Of a stretch of DNA of 64,000 nucleotides, positions 25,081-33,826 are shown in pieces. The notes under the pieces are model-generated. The model did no database searches and was not told the DNA's origin. It worked only from the letters and a program-made list of their open reading frames with translations. Every line of letters begins with the position of its first letter. The first letter of the stretch is position 1. Source of the DNA: Bog-473 sp963828505 (GTDB taxonomy: Bacteria; Actinomycetota; Acidimicrobiia; Acidimicrobiales; RAAP-2); NCBI GenBank assembly GCA_963828505.1, contig CAWHFM010000013.1:124001-188000 (forward strand). Reading direction: 5' to 3'. Both the position numbers and the translations under genes were made by a program.

Positions 25081-26118
25081 TCAGGTCTTCGGGATTGGGC
25101 GCACGGCGGCGGCGACATGGTCGGCGAGGCCCCGGGCGGCACATTCGTGGGCCACGAGGATGGCGTTCATCACCGCGGCGGCGTTCGAGGAGCCGTGGCT
25201 GATCACGCAGACTCCGTCGGTCCCGAGGAGCAAGGCCCCGCCCGTGTTCTCCGGCTCCAGCTCGGCCGCCAGCGGGAGGATGTGAGGGAGGAGCGCGTCC
25301 GCCGCCTGCTTGGTCGCGTCGTCGGTGCCGAAGACGCCCAGAAGGGTGTCGAAGAGGAACCGCAGCGCGCCCTCGAGCGCCTTGAGGGCCACGTTCCCGG
25401 TGAAGCCGTCGGTCACCACCACGTCGGCCGGCGAGGGGAGGAGGTCCCGGCCCTCGAGGTTGCCGACGAACTCGAACCCCGCCGTCGCGGGGGCACGCTG
25501 GGACAGGAGGCCATGGGTCTCCTTGACCAGCGGGGTGCCCTTCGTCGGCTCCTCGCCGATGGAGAGCAGACCCACCGTCGGCGCCGCGGTCCCGAAGCGG
25601 GCGGAGACGTAGGCGGCGCCCATGGCGGCGAACTGGACCAGCATGGCGGCGGTGCACTCGGAGTTGGCCCCGGCGTCGACCAGCACCGCCGGCGTGCGCC
25701 CGAGGCGGGGCAGGGGGGTGGCGATGCAGGGGCGCACGACGCCGGGCAGGCGGCCCATCCGCAGCAGCGCCGAGGCCATCGTCGCGCCCGTGTTCCCGGC
25801 GGAGACCATGGCGCACGCGCCGCCGTCGCGCACCAGCTCCGCCGCCCGCACGAGCGAGGAGTCCTTCTTGCGCCGCACGCCGCCGGCGGGATCCTCGTCC
25901 ATGGCGATGACCTCGGTGCAGGCGAGCAGGGGCAGTCCCATGGTATCGCCGACCAGCTCCGGCGGACCAACGAGGACGACCTCGATCCCGTGCTCGTCGT
26001 GTGCCCGCCTGGCTCCTGCGACCACCTCGCCCGGCGCCTTGTCGCCGCCGACGGCGTCGACGGCGACGGGCAGCGTGGCCAGGGTCTCCGGGGACGGTCG
26101 CTCGCCCCGGCGACTCAA
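25081..26118 (-). CDS. plsX: phosphate acyltransferase PlsX
   Basis: PlsX converts acyl-ACP to acyl-phosphate for phospholipid synthesis. The core starts LPVAVDAVGGDKAPGEVVAG and includes GACAMVSAGNTGATMASALL, VLVDAGANSECTAAMLVQFA and VVTDGFTGNVALKALEGALR. TTG 26118, two bases after the rpmF stop, is proposed. GTG 26160 is also in frame but would overlap rpmF by 41 bases. With acpP downstream it forms a lipid-precursor pair. Confidence 0.93.
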   Translation of the reverse strand: MSRRGERPSPETLATLPVAVDAVGGDKAPGEVVAGARRAHDEHGIEVVLVGPPELVGDTMGLPLLACTEVIAMDEDPAGGVRRKKDSSLVRAAELVRDGGACAMVSAGNTGATMASALLRMGRLPGVVRPCIATPLPRLGRTPAVLVDAGANSECTAAMLVQFAAMGAAYVSARFGTAAPTVGLLSIGEEPTKGTPLVKETHGLLSQRAPATAGFEFVGNLEGRDLLPSPADVVVTDGFTGNVALKALEGALRFLFDTLLGVFGTDDATKQAADALLPHILPLAAELEPENTGGALLLGTDGVCVISHGSSNAAAVMNAILVAHECAARGLADHVAAAVRPIPKT

Positions 26119-26119
26119 A

Positions 26120-26299
26120 TCAGTCGACCTCGACCGCTTGGCGCCCCTTGTACCAGCCACAGCTCGGGCACACCACGTGCGGCGTCTTGGCCGCCTGGCA
26201 GTGGGGGCAGACGCTGCGCGCCGGCCGGGACAGCCGCCAGGCGCCGGCCTGATGCGAACGGCCCTTCGCCTTGGACTTCTTCTTCTTCGGGACAGCCAT
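26120..26299 (-). CDS. rpmF: 50S ribosomal protein L32 (zinc-binding form)
   Basis: A 59-residue L32: AVPKKKKSKAKGRSHQAGAW, then a zinc finger with CPHC (31-34) and CPSC (44-47). ATG 26299 is preceded by GGAGACC. It lies between the DUF177 gene and plsX, the common order. Retention of all four cysteines marks it as the zinc-dependent (C+) form. Confidence 0.96.
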   Translation of the reverse strand: MAVPKKKKSKAKGRSHQAGAWRLSRPARSVCPHCQAAKTPHVVCPSCGWYKGRQAVEVD

Positions 26300-26351
26300 C
26301 GCGGGTCTCCAGGACGGGTCGGGCGGGGCGCACCGGGCGGCGTGGAGCCGG

Positions 26352-26909
26352 CTACCGGAGCACGTCGAGGTTAGCCCACCTTGGGTCGCTGGGGGCAACG
26401 CAGCCGCAATCGCCCTCGTTGCGGTTGGCTCCGCACTCCGGACAGAGCCCGGAGCAGTCGTCCCGGCACAGCGGCGCCATGGGCAGCTCGAGCACGATGG
26501 CGTCGCGCACCAACGGACCGACGTCGACCACGTCGTCGACGATGGGGTACAGCTCGTCGTCCTGGTCCGGCCCGTCGTGGGGCCGAAGGTCGCAGAACCG
26601 CTCGCGGACCGCGATGACCAGCTCGCCCGAGACCGGTTCGGCACAGCGCCGGCACGTTCCGACCCAAGGGGCCCGGACGGTCCCGGTCGCCTCGACGCCG
26701 CCGATGAAGGGCCTCAGGACCAGGCCGACTTCCGCCGCGGCGCCCGGGGGCACCACGCTGCGCCCCGGATCGATGCCCGAGGCCTGGAGCGGACCGGCCA
26801 GTGCCACCTCACCCCGGCGCTCGACGTGCATCGGCGCGCCCCCGACGGCACTCCGGGCCGTTCGCCTCAGCCGGGCGACGTCGACGACGAAGGGGTCGAC
26901 GTCGGTCAC
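26352..26909 (-). CDS. DUF177 (YceD-like) family protein
   Basis: A 185-residue DUF177 protein, a family encoded just upstream of rpmF across bacteria and linked to 23S rRNA or ribosome maturation. The conserved VGTCRRCAEPVSGELVIAVR region is followed by a C-terminal cysteine-rich segment (CRDDCSGLCPECGANRNEGD, then CGC), a probable zinc site. The start overlaps the upstream sepIVA-like stop by four bases. The C-terminal region ends 50 bases before rpmF. Confidence 0.88.
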   Translation of the reverse strand: MTDVDPFVVDVARLRRTARSAVGGAPMHVERRGEVALAGPLQASGIDPGRSVVPPGAAAEVGLVLRPFIGGVEATGTVRAPWVGTCRRCAEPVSGELVIAVRERFCDLRPHDGPDQDDELYPIVDDVVDVGPLVRDAIVLELPMAPLCRDDCSGLCPECGANRNEGDCGCVAPSDPRWANLDVLR

Positions 26910-27469
26910 GACTGATCCTGGTCGAAGAAGCCGTCCTCCTCGCTCCCGGCTCCGTCGTTCTCCGCCGCCGCCTCCACCAGGGGCGCGGCCAACCTGGCCC
27001 GACCGGCGTGCACGGTGCGGGTCAGCCGGTCGAGCACGATCTCCATGCCGGCCAGCTTGGTGTCACAGAAGTCCTCGGCCTGGTGGCGGAGCGAGCGGGC
27101 CTCCTCGTTGGCGTCGTCGAGGATGCGCTGGGCGACGGCGTTGGCCTGGCGGACGATCTCGGTGCGCTGGACCATCTGCTCGGCCTGCGCCCGGACCTCG
27201 TCCATCAAAGCCTCGGCTTCGCGCGTGCGCTCCGCCATGAACTCCTCGCGCTCGCGCAGGAGCCAGCGGGCCTGGCGCAGCTCTTCGGGCAGGCACTCGA
27301 GCGCCGCATCGAGCAGCGACGTGACCTCTTCGCGCGACACCATCACCGAGGAGGACAGCGGCATCGACTTGGCGCCGGCCATGATGTCGAGCAGCTGGTG
27401 CAGGATGCCGTCGATCCCGACCTCCGCGACCGGCTGCTCCTCGTCGACGTCGAGGAACTGGTCGCTCAC
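26906..27469 (-). CDS. SepIVA/DivIVA-like coiled-coil protein
   Basis: A 187-residue, mostly helical, Glu/Arg/Ala-rich protein (LREREEFMAERTREAEALMD, then VRQANAVAQRILDDANEEAR) with an acidic C-terminus. Position directly downstream of coaD and upstream of DUF177-rpmF matches the septation factor SepIVA of mycobacteria, a DivIVA-domain protein of cell division and envelope growth. I infer the relationship from context and coiled-coil character rather than a diagnostic motif. GTG 27469 overlaps the coaD stop by four bases. Confidence 0.72.
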   Translation of the reverse strand: MSDQFLDVDEEQPVAEVGIDGILHQLLDIMAGAKSMPLSSSVMVSREEVTSLLDAALECLPEELRQARWLLREREEFMAERTREAEALMDEVRAQAEQMVQRTEIVRQANAVAQRILDDANEEARSLRHQAEDFCDTKLAGMEIVLDRLTRTVHAGRARLAAPLVEAAAENDGAGSEEDGFFDQDQS

Positions 27470-27984
27470 GGCTGCTCCTTCCCCTCCTTGTTCCCCTCTT
27501 CGTTCCCCTCTTCGTACTTGGCCCGCAGCGCCTTGGCCACGACCTCGGGGACGAAGGCCGAGACGTCACCGCCGAAGCGCGCCACCTCGCGGACGAGCTT
27601 GGAGGCCACGAAGGAATACTTGGAGCTCGTCGGGATGAAGATGGTCTCTACGCCCGAGAGGTGGTGGTTCATCTGGGCCATCTGCATCTCGGTCTCGAAG
27701 TCCGACACGGCCCGCAGGCCGCGGACGATGGCCGAGGCGCCGACGTCGCGGGCCACGTAGACGAGCAGGGTCGACACCGAGACGATCCGCACGTCGGGCA
27801 GGTGCGCCAGCACCTGCTCCATCATCTCCTGGCGCTCCTCCAGGTCGAACAGGGGCGCGCTCTTCTGCGGGTTGCGCAGGGCGGCGACGACGACCTCGTC
27901 GAAGAGGCGGCTGGCCCGCTCGACGATCTCGAGGTGCCCGTTGTGGAAGGGGTCGAACGACCCCGGGAAAAGGCCGACCTTCAC
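27466..27984 (-). CDS. coaD: pantetheine-phosphate adenylyltransferase
   Basis: CoaD makes dephospho-CoA from 4'-phosphopantetheine and ATP. Start GTG 27984 overlaps the rsmD stop and gives MKVGLFPGSFDPFHNGHLEI with the nucleotidyltransferase HxGH motif (HNGH). RGLRAVSDFETEMQMAQMN and IPTSSKYSFVASKLVREVA are also characteristic. It is 172 residues, with a low-complexity tail EEGNEEGNKEGKEQP encoded by 12-base repeats that also supply a Shine-Dalgarno sequence for the next gene. Confidence 0.95.
   Translation of the reverse strand: MKVGLFPGSFDPFHNGHLEIVERASRLFDEVVVAALRNPQKSAPLFDLEERQEMMEQVLAHLPDVRIVSVSTLLVYVARDVGASAIVRGLRAVSDFETEMQMAQMNHHLSGVETIFIPTSSKYSFVASKLVREVARFGGDVSAFVPEVVAKALRAKYEEGNEEGNKEGKEQP
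27477..27515 (-). repeat. 12-bp tandem repeats at the coaD 3' end
   Basis: On the coding strand GAAGAGGGGAAC occurs twice in tandem and is followed by AAGGAGGGGAAG, so three 12-base units encode the EEGN-type tail of CoaD. The last unit with its GGAG is positioned as ribosome-binding site for the GTG start of the SepIVA-like gene at 27469. Confidence 0.75.
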
Positions 27985-28523
27985 GAGCCGGCCTGATTGC
28001 GACGAGCCACGGTCACGAGCGTACCGCCGTACCGGCGCTCCCTCGTGCTCACCCAGTCCGGGGGCAGCTCGACCGGCGCCCCGGATTCCATCACCACCGT
28101 GGTTGCGTGCAGCGCGCCGAGCAGCTCGGGCCACCGCTCGAAGCCGTAGGGCGGGTCGCACAGGGCGAGGTCGAACGTCGACGCGGCGGCGCCGGTGGTC
28201 CGCAGCCAGCCCGGCAGCTCGGCGCGCACCAGCGTGACCGACTCGTCACCCAGCCCGACCGCGCCGAGGTTCACCCGCACGGCGTCGAGGGCGGTGGCAT
28301 CCGAATCGACGAACGTGACCGAGGCGGCACCGCGTGAGAGGGCCTCGACGCCGAGGGCGCCGCTCCCGCAGAACAGGTCGACGACGCGCAGCCCCTCGAC
28401 GCCGCCGCGCGAACCGAGGATGTCGAAGATGGACTCGCGCACACGATCCGAGGTGGGCCGGACGGTCGGAGGGAGCCGGGCGGACAGCCGGCGCCCGCGG
28501 CTTCGGCCCCCGATGACCCGCAT
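27981..28523 (-). CDS. rsmD: 16S rRNA (guanine(966)-N2)-methyltransferase RsmD
   Basis: A 180-residue SAM-dependent rRNA methylase. It starts MRVIGGRSRGRRLSARLPPT, then RPTSDRVRESIFDIL and motif I VVDLFCGSGALGVEALSRGA. The catalytic motif IV is DLALCDPPYGFERW (DPPY). It overlaps coaD by four bases, the widespread rsmD-coaD pair. The N-terminal extension rich in Arg is usual for RNA binding. Confidence 0.94.
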   Translation of the reverse strand: MRVIGGRSRGRRLSARLPPTVRPTSDRVRESIFDILGSRGGVEGLRVVDLFCGSGALGVEALSRGAASVTFVDSDATALDAVRVNLGAVGLGDESVTLVRAELPGWLRTTGAAASTFDLALCDPPYGFERWPELLGALHATTVVMESGAPVELPPDWVSTRERRYGGTLVTVARRNQAGS

Positions 28524-28558
28524 CGCCGCTCACCCTAGGGCCTCTCGGGGCTGCCGGT

Positions 28559-30712
28559 TCAGCTCTTGAAGAGGTACTCGCCCTCGTCCTCGGAGAGCAG
28601 CAGCCGCACCTCGTCGGCCAGTTCGGGATACGAGGTCAGCTGCGGGTCCTCCCCCACCACCGCCTGGGCCACTTGGCGCGCCACGCTGAGCAGCTGGAGG
28701 TCGCGCTCGTCGGACAGCGAGGCCAGCTTCAGATCGGTCTGGCCCTTCTGGCGGGCGCCGAGGAGCGTGCCCTCGCCGCGCAGGCGCAGGTCCGTCTCGG
28801 CCAGCTCGAACCCGTCGCTCGAGGCCGCCACCGCGGCCAGCCGTTCGTTGCCCGCCTCGCCGCCGAGCAGGAAGCACCAGCTGGGGTCGCTGCCCCGGCC
28901 GACCCGCCCCCGCAGCTGGTGCAGCTGGGCGATGCCGAACCTGTCGGCGCTCTCAATCACCATCACGGTGGCCTCGGCGACGTCGACCCCCACCTCGATC
29001 ACCGTCGTGGCCACCAGCACCTGCAGGTCTCCCGAGCGGAACCGGGCCATGGTCTCCTCCCGGGCGGCCGGAGGCATCTGGCCGTGGATCAGGCCCACCC
29101 GGAGCCCCGCCAGCTCGCCGGCCGACAGCCGCTCGAACTCCTCGGTGGCCGACCTCGCCTCCACCCGGACGGAATCGCTCACCAGGGGGCACACGACGAA
29201 GGCCCGGCGTCCGAGGGCTGCCTCCGATCGGACTCGCTCCCACGCCGGCTCCGCCCCGTCCGGGACGGGCAGCCACTCCGTCGTCACCGGGATCCGTCCG
29301 GGCGGCAGCTCGTCGAGCGTGGTCAGGTCCAGGTCCCCGAAGATCACCATCGCCGCCGTGCGCGGGATCGGGGTGGCGGTCATGACGAGGAGGTCCGGGT
29401 CGCCGTCGGCTCCCTTGGCCCGCAGGCCGGCCCGCTGCTCGACGCCGAAGCGGTGCTGCTCGTCGATCACGACCACGCCGAGCGACGCGAACTCGACGTC
29501 TTCGGTCAAGAGCGCGTGCGTCCCCACGACGACATCGATCGCACCGCTCGCCAGTCCTTCCAGCGTGGCCGTGCGCGCCTTGCCCTTGACCCGGCTCGTG
29601 AGCACCTCCACCCGGACTTCGCCCCCGGCCATGCCCCCCGGTCCCTCCAGATCGCCCAAGAGCGCGCGCACGGCGGCGAAGTGCTGCTCCGCCAGCACCT
29701 CGGTCGGCACCATGAGCGCGCCCTGATGGCCACTCTGCACGGCGGCGAGCAGGGTGGCCAGCGCCACCACCGTCTTGCCCGAGCCGACGTCGCCCTGGAG
29801 CAGCCGGTGCATCGGGAACGGTCCGGCCATGTCGGCCACCACCACGGCCAGGGCGCGCCGCTGCGCCGTCGTGAGCTCGTAGGGCAATGCCCTCAGGAAC
29901 CGCGCCACCAGCGTCCCGTCGACGCCGCCGGAGACCTCCCGCGGCGACACGTCGTGGCGCAGCGCCCGCGCGTTCACCTCGACGGCGCGGCGGCGCAGGA
30001 CCAGCGCCAGCTGCAGGCGGAAGAGCTCGTCGAAGACCAGGCGCCGGCGGGCGGGTGCGACGACGGCCGTCGACTCGGGCAGGTGGATGGCCCCGAAGGC
30101 CTCGGTCCGGCGCCACAGATCGAGCGACGACCTCCAGTGCTCGGGCAGGGGGTCCGCCAGCTCGCCGGCGCGGTCGAGGGCCTCCTCGATGTAGGTGCCG
30201 ATCTCCCAGCTCGTCAGACCGGCCTTGGCCGAAGCGGGATAGATCGGCAAAATGCGCAGCGTGCGCCGGCCGGTGCCGACCGCGGCCGCCACGACGTCGA
30301 CGACCGGGTTCACCATCTGGCGGCTGCCCCGGTACTCCCCGACCTTCCCCCAGAAGATGGCCTCGGTGCCCGGCTCGAGCTGTTTGGCCCGCCAGGGCTG
30401 GTTGAAGAACACCACGGCGAGGCGCCCGGTGGCGTCGCGCACGATCACGTCCACGACGGTCCGGCGGTTCCTGGCCCGGCGCGACCGGACCGACTGCACG
30501 GCGGCGAGCACGGCCGCCTCGTCGCCGGCCCGCAGGTCGGACACGTCGGCCTGGCGCGTGCGGTCGATGTACCGGCGGGGGTAGGTGGTGAGCAGGTCGA
30601 GGACCGACTCGACGCCGAACTCCGCCAGTCGCGCCACCTTGGCCTCCGACACGGTCGCCAGCACCGACACCGGCCGCCCGGCGAGGTCTCGGAGGGAGCG
30701 GCCGCTACTCAA
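28559..30712 (-). CDS. recG: ATP-dependent DNA helicase RecG
   Basis: RecG remodels stalled forks and branched DNA. The wedge domain (TYPRRYIDRTRQADVSDLRA) is followed by superfamily II motors: Walker A LLQGDVGSGKTVVALATLLA, motif II VVIDEQHRFGVEQRAGL, motif III VMTATPIPRTAAM, and motif VI HQLRGRVGRGSDPSWCFLL. TTG 30712 is proposed, overlapping the fakA-like stop by eight bases, giving 717 residues. Longer in-frame starts read through fakA and are unlikely. Confidence 0.94.
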   Translation of the reverse strand: MSSGRSLRDLAGRPVSVLATVSEAKVARLAEFGVESVLDLLTTYPRRYIDRTRQADVSDLRAGDEAAVLAAVQSVRSRRARNRRTVVDVIVRDATGRLAVVFFNQPWRAKQLEPGTEAIFWGKVGEYRGSRQMVNPVVDVVAAAVGTGRRTLRILPIYPASAKAGLTSWEIGTYIEEALDRAGELADPLPEHWRSSLDLWRRTEAFGAIHLPESTAVVAPARRRLVFDELFRLQLALVLRRRAVEVNARALRHDVSPREVSGGVDGTLVARFLRALPYELTTAQRRALAVVVADMAGPFPMHRLLQGDVGSGKTVVALATLLAAVQSGHQGALMVPTEVLAEQHFAAVRALLGDLEGPGGMAGGEVRVEVLTSRVKGKARTATLEGLASGAIDVVVGTHALLTEDVEFASLGVVVIDEQHRFGVEQRAGLRAKGADGDPDLLVMTATPIPRTAAMVIFGDLDLTTLDELPPGRIPVTTEWLPVPDGAEPAWERVRSEAALGRRAFVVCPLVSDSVRVEARSATEEFERLSAGELAGLRVGLIHGQMPPAAREETMARFRSGDLQVLVATTVIEVGVDVAEATVMVIESADRFGIAQLHQLRGRVGRGSDPSWCFLLGGEAGNERLAAVAASSDGFELAETDLRLRGEGTLLGARQKGQTDLKLASLSDERDLQLLSVARQVAQAVVGEDPQLTSYPELADEVRLLLSEDEGEYLFKS

Positions 30713-32384
30713 TCCCGAGCAGGTACGGGTACAGCGGCTGTCCCCCGTGGTGCACCTCGAGCGCGACGTCGGGGTACTCCTCCGACAGCCACTCCTCGAT
30801 CGCCCGGGTATCGGCCGCACGGGCCCCCTCGCCCTCTATGAGGGTGATCAGCTCGTGCGACTCCTGCAGCAGCCGGGCCACGAGCAGGCGCATGCACACG
30901 ACGACGGAGTCCGCCACCGCCACCACGCCGTCGCGGCAGATGCCGATGTAATCGCCCGCGTGCACCTCTCCGGCCGCGGTCGCTGCGTCGCGCACGGCCC
31001 GGGTGATCTCGGCGGGCACGACGCGCGCCGCGGACTCGGCCATGGAGACGGCGTTGGCGTCGGCGGAGGCGGCGGGGTCGTACGCCAGCAGGGCGGCGAA
31101 GCCCTCGACGATGGAGCCGGTGGCCACGACCTTGACCGTCTTGTCGCTCAGAGCGTCGACCTGTTGGGCGACCGGGCGGATGTTCTTGTTGTTGGGCAGG
31201 ATCACCACGTCGTGCGAGCCCACGGCTTCGACCGCCTTGAGCAGGTCGGCCGTGGCCGGGTTCATCGTCTGGCCGCCGACGACGAGGTGATGCACGCCGA
31301 GCGAGCGGAAGATGCGCCCGATGCCGTCGCCGGTGACGACGGCCACCACAGTCGTGGTGGGAGGCGGCCCGGCGCCCTCGAGGCTCGGTCCCGCTCCCGG
31401 GGCACCCGCGCTCTCGCGTACCCAGCGCTCCTCCTCGACCTGCTCCTCCAGGTCGGTCACGCGGATGCGGCGCGGCTGACCCCGCTCCAGCGCCGCCTCT
31501 ATCGCCGCCCCGATGTCGTTGGTGTGGATGTGGCAGTTCCACAACCCGTCCCCGCCCACGACCACGATGGAGTCGCCGATGCCCGCCCACACCTCCTTGA
31601 AGTCCTCAATGGAGTCGTCGGGCATGGAGAGGAGGTACATGACCTCGTAGCGCAGGTCGCTGACGGCGTGCCGCTCACGCCTGTCGGTATCCGCATCCGC
31701 GTCCACGTCCACACCGCCGGCCAGCGCGTCGAGTCTCGGCGCGCGCACTCCCGAAGGCTCGGGCAGCGGGCGCCCGTCGAGGACGAGCAGGAAGGCGTCG
31801 AGGAGCAGAAGGAAACCGGCGCCCCCGGCGTCGACGACGCCGGCATCGGCGAGGACCGGGAGGAGCTCGGGCGTGCGCGCCAGCGCCTCCGCCGCTTTCG
31901 CCCGCGCCCGCTCCACCACGTCCACCAGGCCCGAACGGTCCCCGTCCGCCGCCCCCTCGGCCGCCGCCGCGGCGACGGTCAGGATCGTCCCCTCGACCGG
32001 TCGCACCACCGCCTTACGGGCCAGCTCCGATGCGTGCGCCATGGCTTCGACGAGCAGCTCGGGCCCGACGCAATCGCCCTGGCCCATGCGTTCGGTCATG
32101 CCGCGCAGCAGCTGGGACAGGATCACCCCGGAATTCCCCCGGGCCCCCATCAGCGAGCCGTGCCCGATGGCGCGGCAGACTTCGGGGATACCGGCCCCGT
32201 TCAGTCCCTCCAGTTCGCCCACGACGGCCTCGAGGGTGAGCGCCATGTTGGTCCCGGTGTCCCCGTCGGGCACCGGATAGACGTTGAGGCGGTTGATGTC
32301 CTCCTGGTGGAGCCGGAGGGCGTCCCGGTAACCCTCCATCACGGCGCGGAGGTCGCCCGCACCCAGGGTCGCCAGGGAGGTCAT
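30705..32384 (-). CDS. FakA-like DAK-domain protein (fatty acid kinase family)
   Basis: A 559-residue protein of the DhaL/FakA family. The N-terminal DAK2 domain (about 1-210) has INRLNVYPVPDGDTGTNMAL and HGSLMGARGNSGVILSQLL, the ATP/Mg-binding residues. The middle and C-terminal domains include HIHTNDIGAAIEAALERG and VVILPNNKNIRPVAQQVDAL. FakA phosphorylates fatty acids bound to FakB (DegV) proteins. No degV gene is in the window. It sits between rpmB (divergent) and recG, the conserved order. A short acidic insert (GGVDVDADADTDRRERH) is local. Confidence 0.88.
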   Translation of the reverse strand: MTSLATLGAGDLRAVMEGYRDALRLHQEDINRLNVYPVPDGDTGTNMALTLEAVVGELEGLNGAGIPEVCRAIGHGSLMGARGNSGVILSQLLRGMTERMGQGDCVGPELLVEAMAHASELARKAVVRPVEGTILTVAAAAAEGAADGDRSGLVDVVERARAKAAEALARTPELLPVLADAGVVDAGGAGFLLLLDAFLLVLDGRPLPEPSGVRAPRLDALAGGVDVDADADTDRRERHAVSDLRYEVMYLLSMPDDSIEDFKEVWAGIGDSIVVVGGDGLWNCHIHTNDIGAAIEAALERGQPRRIRVTDLEEQVEEERWVRESAGAPGAGPSLEGAGPPPTTTVVAVVTGDGIGRIFRSLGVHHLVVGGQTMNPATADLLKAVEAVGSHDVVILPNNKNIRPVAQQVDALSDKTVKVVATGSIVEGFAALLAYDPAASADANAVSMAESAARVVPAEITRAVRDAATAAGEVHAGDYIGICRDGVVAVADSVVVCMRLLVARLLQESHELITLIEGEGARAADTRAIEEWLSEEYPDVALEVHHGGQPLYPYLLGIE

Positions 32385-32466
32385 TGGAGGGGATGCTAAC
32401 CTTTCGTCCGCTCGTGAAGGCCTGCCCGGCGATCTCCGCGCGGCCTCCCTCAGGAAGGTTCACCCC

Positions 32467-32688
32467 ATGGCATCAGTGTGCGACATCTGCGGCAAGAAGC
32501 CCTCGTTCGGCATGAACGTGAGCCACTCGCACCGGCGCACCAAGCGTCGTTGGAACCCCAACGTGCAACGGGTGCGCGCCCTCGTCGACGGCGCGCCGAA
32601 GCGGCTCCACGTCTGCACCTCGTGCATCCGGGCGGGCAAGGTCACCAAGCCGAGCCGTCGGCACTTCGAACCCAGCGCCAGCAGCTGA
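32467..32688 (+). CDS. rpmB: 50S ribosomal protein L28 (zinc-binding form)
   Basis: A 73-residue L28: ASVCDICGKKPSFGMNVSHS, HRRTKRRWNPNVQRVRALVD and LHVCTSCIRAGKVTK. Two CxxC pairs (C5/C8 and C50/C53) identify the zinc-binding form. It is divergent from the fakA-like gene, with 82 bases between starts that hold an AGGAAGG ribosome-binding site. Four bases after its stop is a small hairpin, CGGGC-GAGA-GCCCG (32692-32705), without a T-run. Confidence 0.95.
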   Translation: MASVCDICGKKPSFGMNVSHSHRRTKRRWNPNVQRVRALVDGAPKRLHVCTSCIRAGKVTKPSRRHFEPSASS

Positions 32689-32719
32689 ACCCGGGCGAGA
32701 GCCCGACAGGTCCGACGAG

Positions 32720-32774
32720 CCCGGCGGGACCGACAAGACCCGGCGGGACCGACCAAGACCCGGCGGGACCCACC
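32720..32774 (+). repeat. 19-20-bp tandem repeats downstream of rpmB
   Basis: CCCGGCGGGACCGACAAGA (32720-32738) is followed by CCCGGCGGGACCGACCAAGA (32739-32758) and a partial third copy CCCGGCGGGACCCACC. The repeat fills the gap between rpmB and the convergent thiL stop. No reading frame of note spans it. It may be a simple-sequence expansion or contribute to transcription termination. Confidence 0.7.
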
Positions 32775-32789
32775 GCCCCGCTACCGGCC

Positions 32790-33764
32790 TCATCCCACGG
32801 TGTGCTGCCAACCGAGCCGAGGGAGCGGTCGTCCCTCCAGCGTGCGCTCGGCCGGGTCCGCGACGACGGTGCCGATCCGCACCGGAGGCCGCAATCCGGC
32901 GGCGCCGAACGACGTGGACAGCTGGTCGAGCGCGGACGGGCTCAGGGTGAAGACGAGCTCGTAGTCCTCGCCGCCGCCCAGGGCCTCGTCGAGCGTCGCT
33001 CCTGGCGCCACCGGCACCTGGTCGAGCCGGAATCCCACCGCCGAGGCGTCGGCCAGCCGGTGCAGGTCGAGCGCCAAGCCGTCGGAGACGTCGATCATGG
33101 CCGCCGCCCCGAGCCGCCTCGCCGCTTCGCCTTCGCGCAGGCGCGCCACCGGGCGGCAGTAGGACGTGCCGGCATGGTGGAGCCCGCCTCGGGGCGTCCC
33201 GGGCGCGGACGCCCTCAACACCCGCAGGCCGGCCGCCGACCCGCCGCACGGTCCGGTCACGACGATCGCCTCCCCCGGCGCCGCTCCCGACCTGGCCACG
33301 GGTTCCCCGCCGCCGGGCACCGTGCCGAGCACCGTCACGGCCACGACCACCGACCCGGCGGACGACACGTCCCCGCCCACCACCGGGCACCCGCTGGCCT
33401 CGGACGCCTCCGCCACCCCCGACATGATCCCGAGGGCGAGCTCCCCCTCCCCGGACCCGGCGGGAACGCAGAGCGCCACCAGGGCGGCCAACGGTGCCGC
33501 CCCCATGGCGGCCAGGTCGCTGAGCGCTCCCATGGAGGCCTTCCAACCCGTGTCGGCGGGACTGCACAGCGCCAGGTCGAAGTGGACTCCCTCGACCACG
33601 CTGTCCACCGAGACCACCACGGAGCCGCCTCCGGGTACCTTCACGACGCCGGCGTCGTCCCGCAGACCGAAGGCCTCGATGCCACTTCCCAGCACACTGC
33701 GAATAGACTCGATGGTCTCGTCCTCGACGAGGCGCGTCACGTGTCGAGGTTTGGGGGACCCCAC
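32790..33764 (-). CDS. thiL: thiamine-monophosphate kinase
   Basis: ThiL phosphorylates thiamine monophosphate to the diphosphate cofactor. The 324-residue frame has the AIRS-fold features: GLRDDAGVVKVPGGGSVVVS, SVDSVVEGVHFDLALCSPAD, GWKASMGALSDLAAMGAAPL, MIDVSDGLALDLHRLA and LGGGEDYELVF. The longest start is GTG 33764; GTG 33740 would remove eight residues and is equally plausible. It is divergent from pckG and no other thiamine genes are nearby. Confidence 0.92.
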   Translation of the reverse strand: MGSPKPRHVTRLVEDETIESIRSVLGSGIEAFGLRDDAGVVKVPGGGSVVVSVDSVVEGVHFDLALCSPADTGWKASMGALSDLAAMGAAPLAALVALCVPAGSGEGELALGIMSGVAEASEASGCPVVGGDVSSAGSVVVAVTVLGTVPGGGEPVARSGAAPGEAIVVTGPCGGSAAGLRVLRASAPGTPRGGLHHAGTSYCRPVARLREGEAARRLGAAAMIDVSDGLALDLHRLADASAVGFRLDQVPVAPGATLDEALGGGEDYELVFTLSPSALDQLSTSFGAAGLRPPVRIGTVVADPAERTLEGRPLPRLGWQHTVG

Positions 33765-33826
33765 GGCACATGCCTAGCATTGGACCCCACCGAACCGGGC
33801 CGGACGAAGGAGTAGATCCCCCACAC

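Noticed and set aside
28673..30841. 722-codon plus-strand open frame
   Set aside because: Antisense shadow of recG, whose helicase motifs are unambiguous on the other strand.
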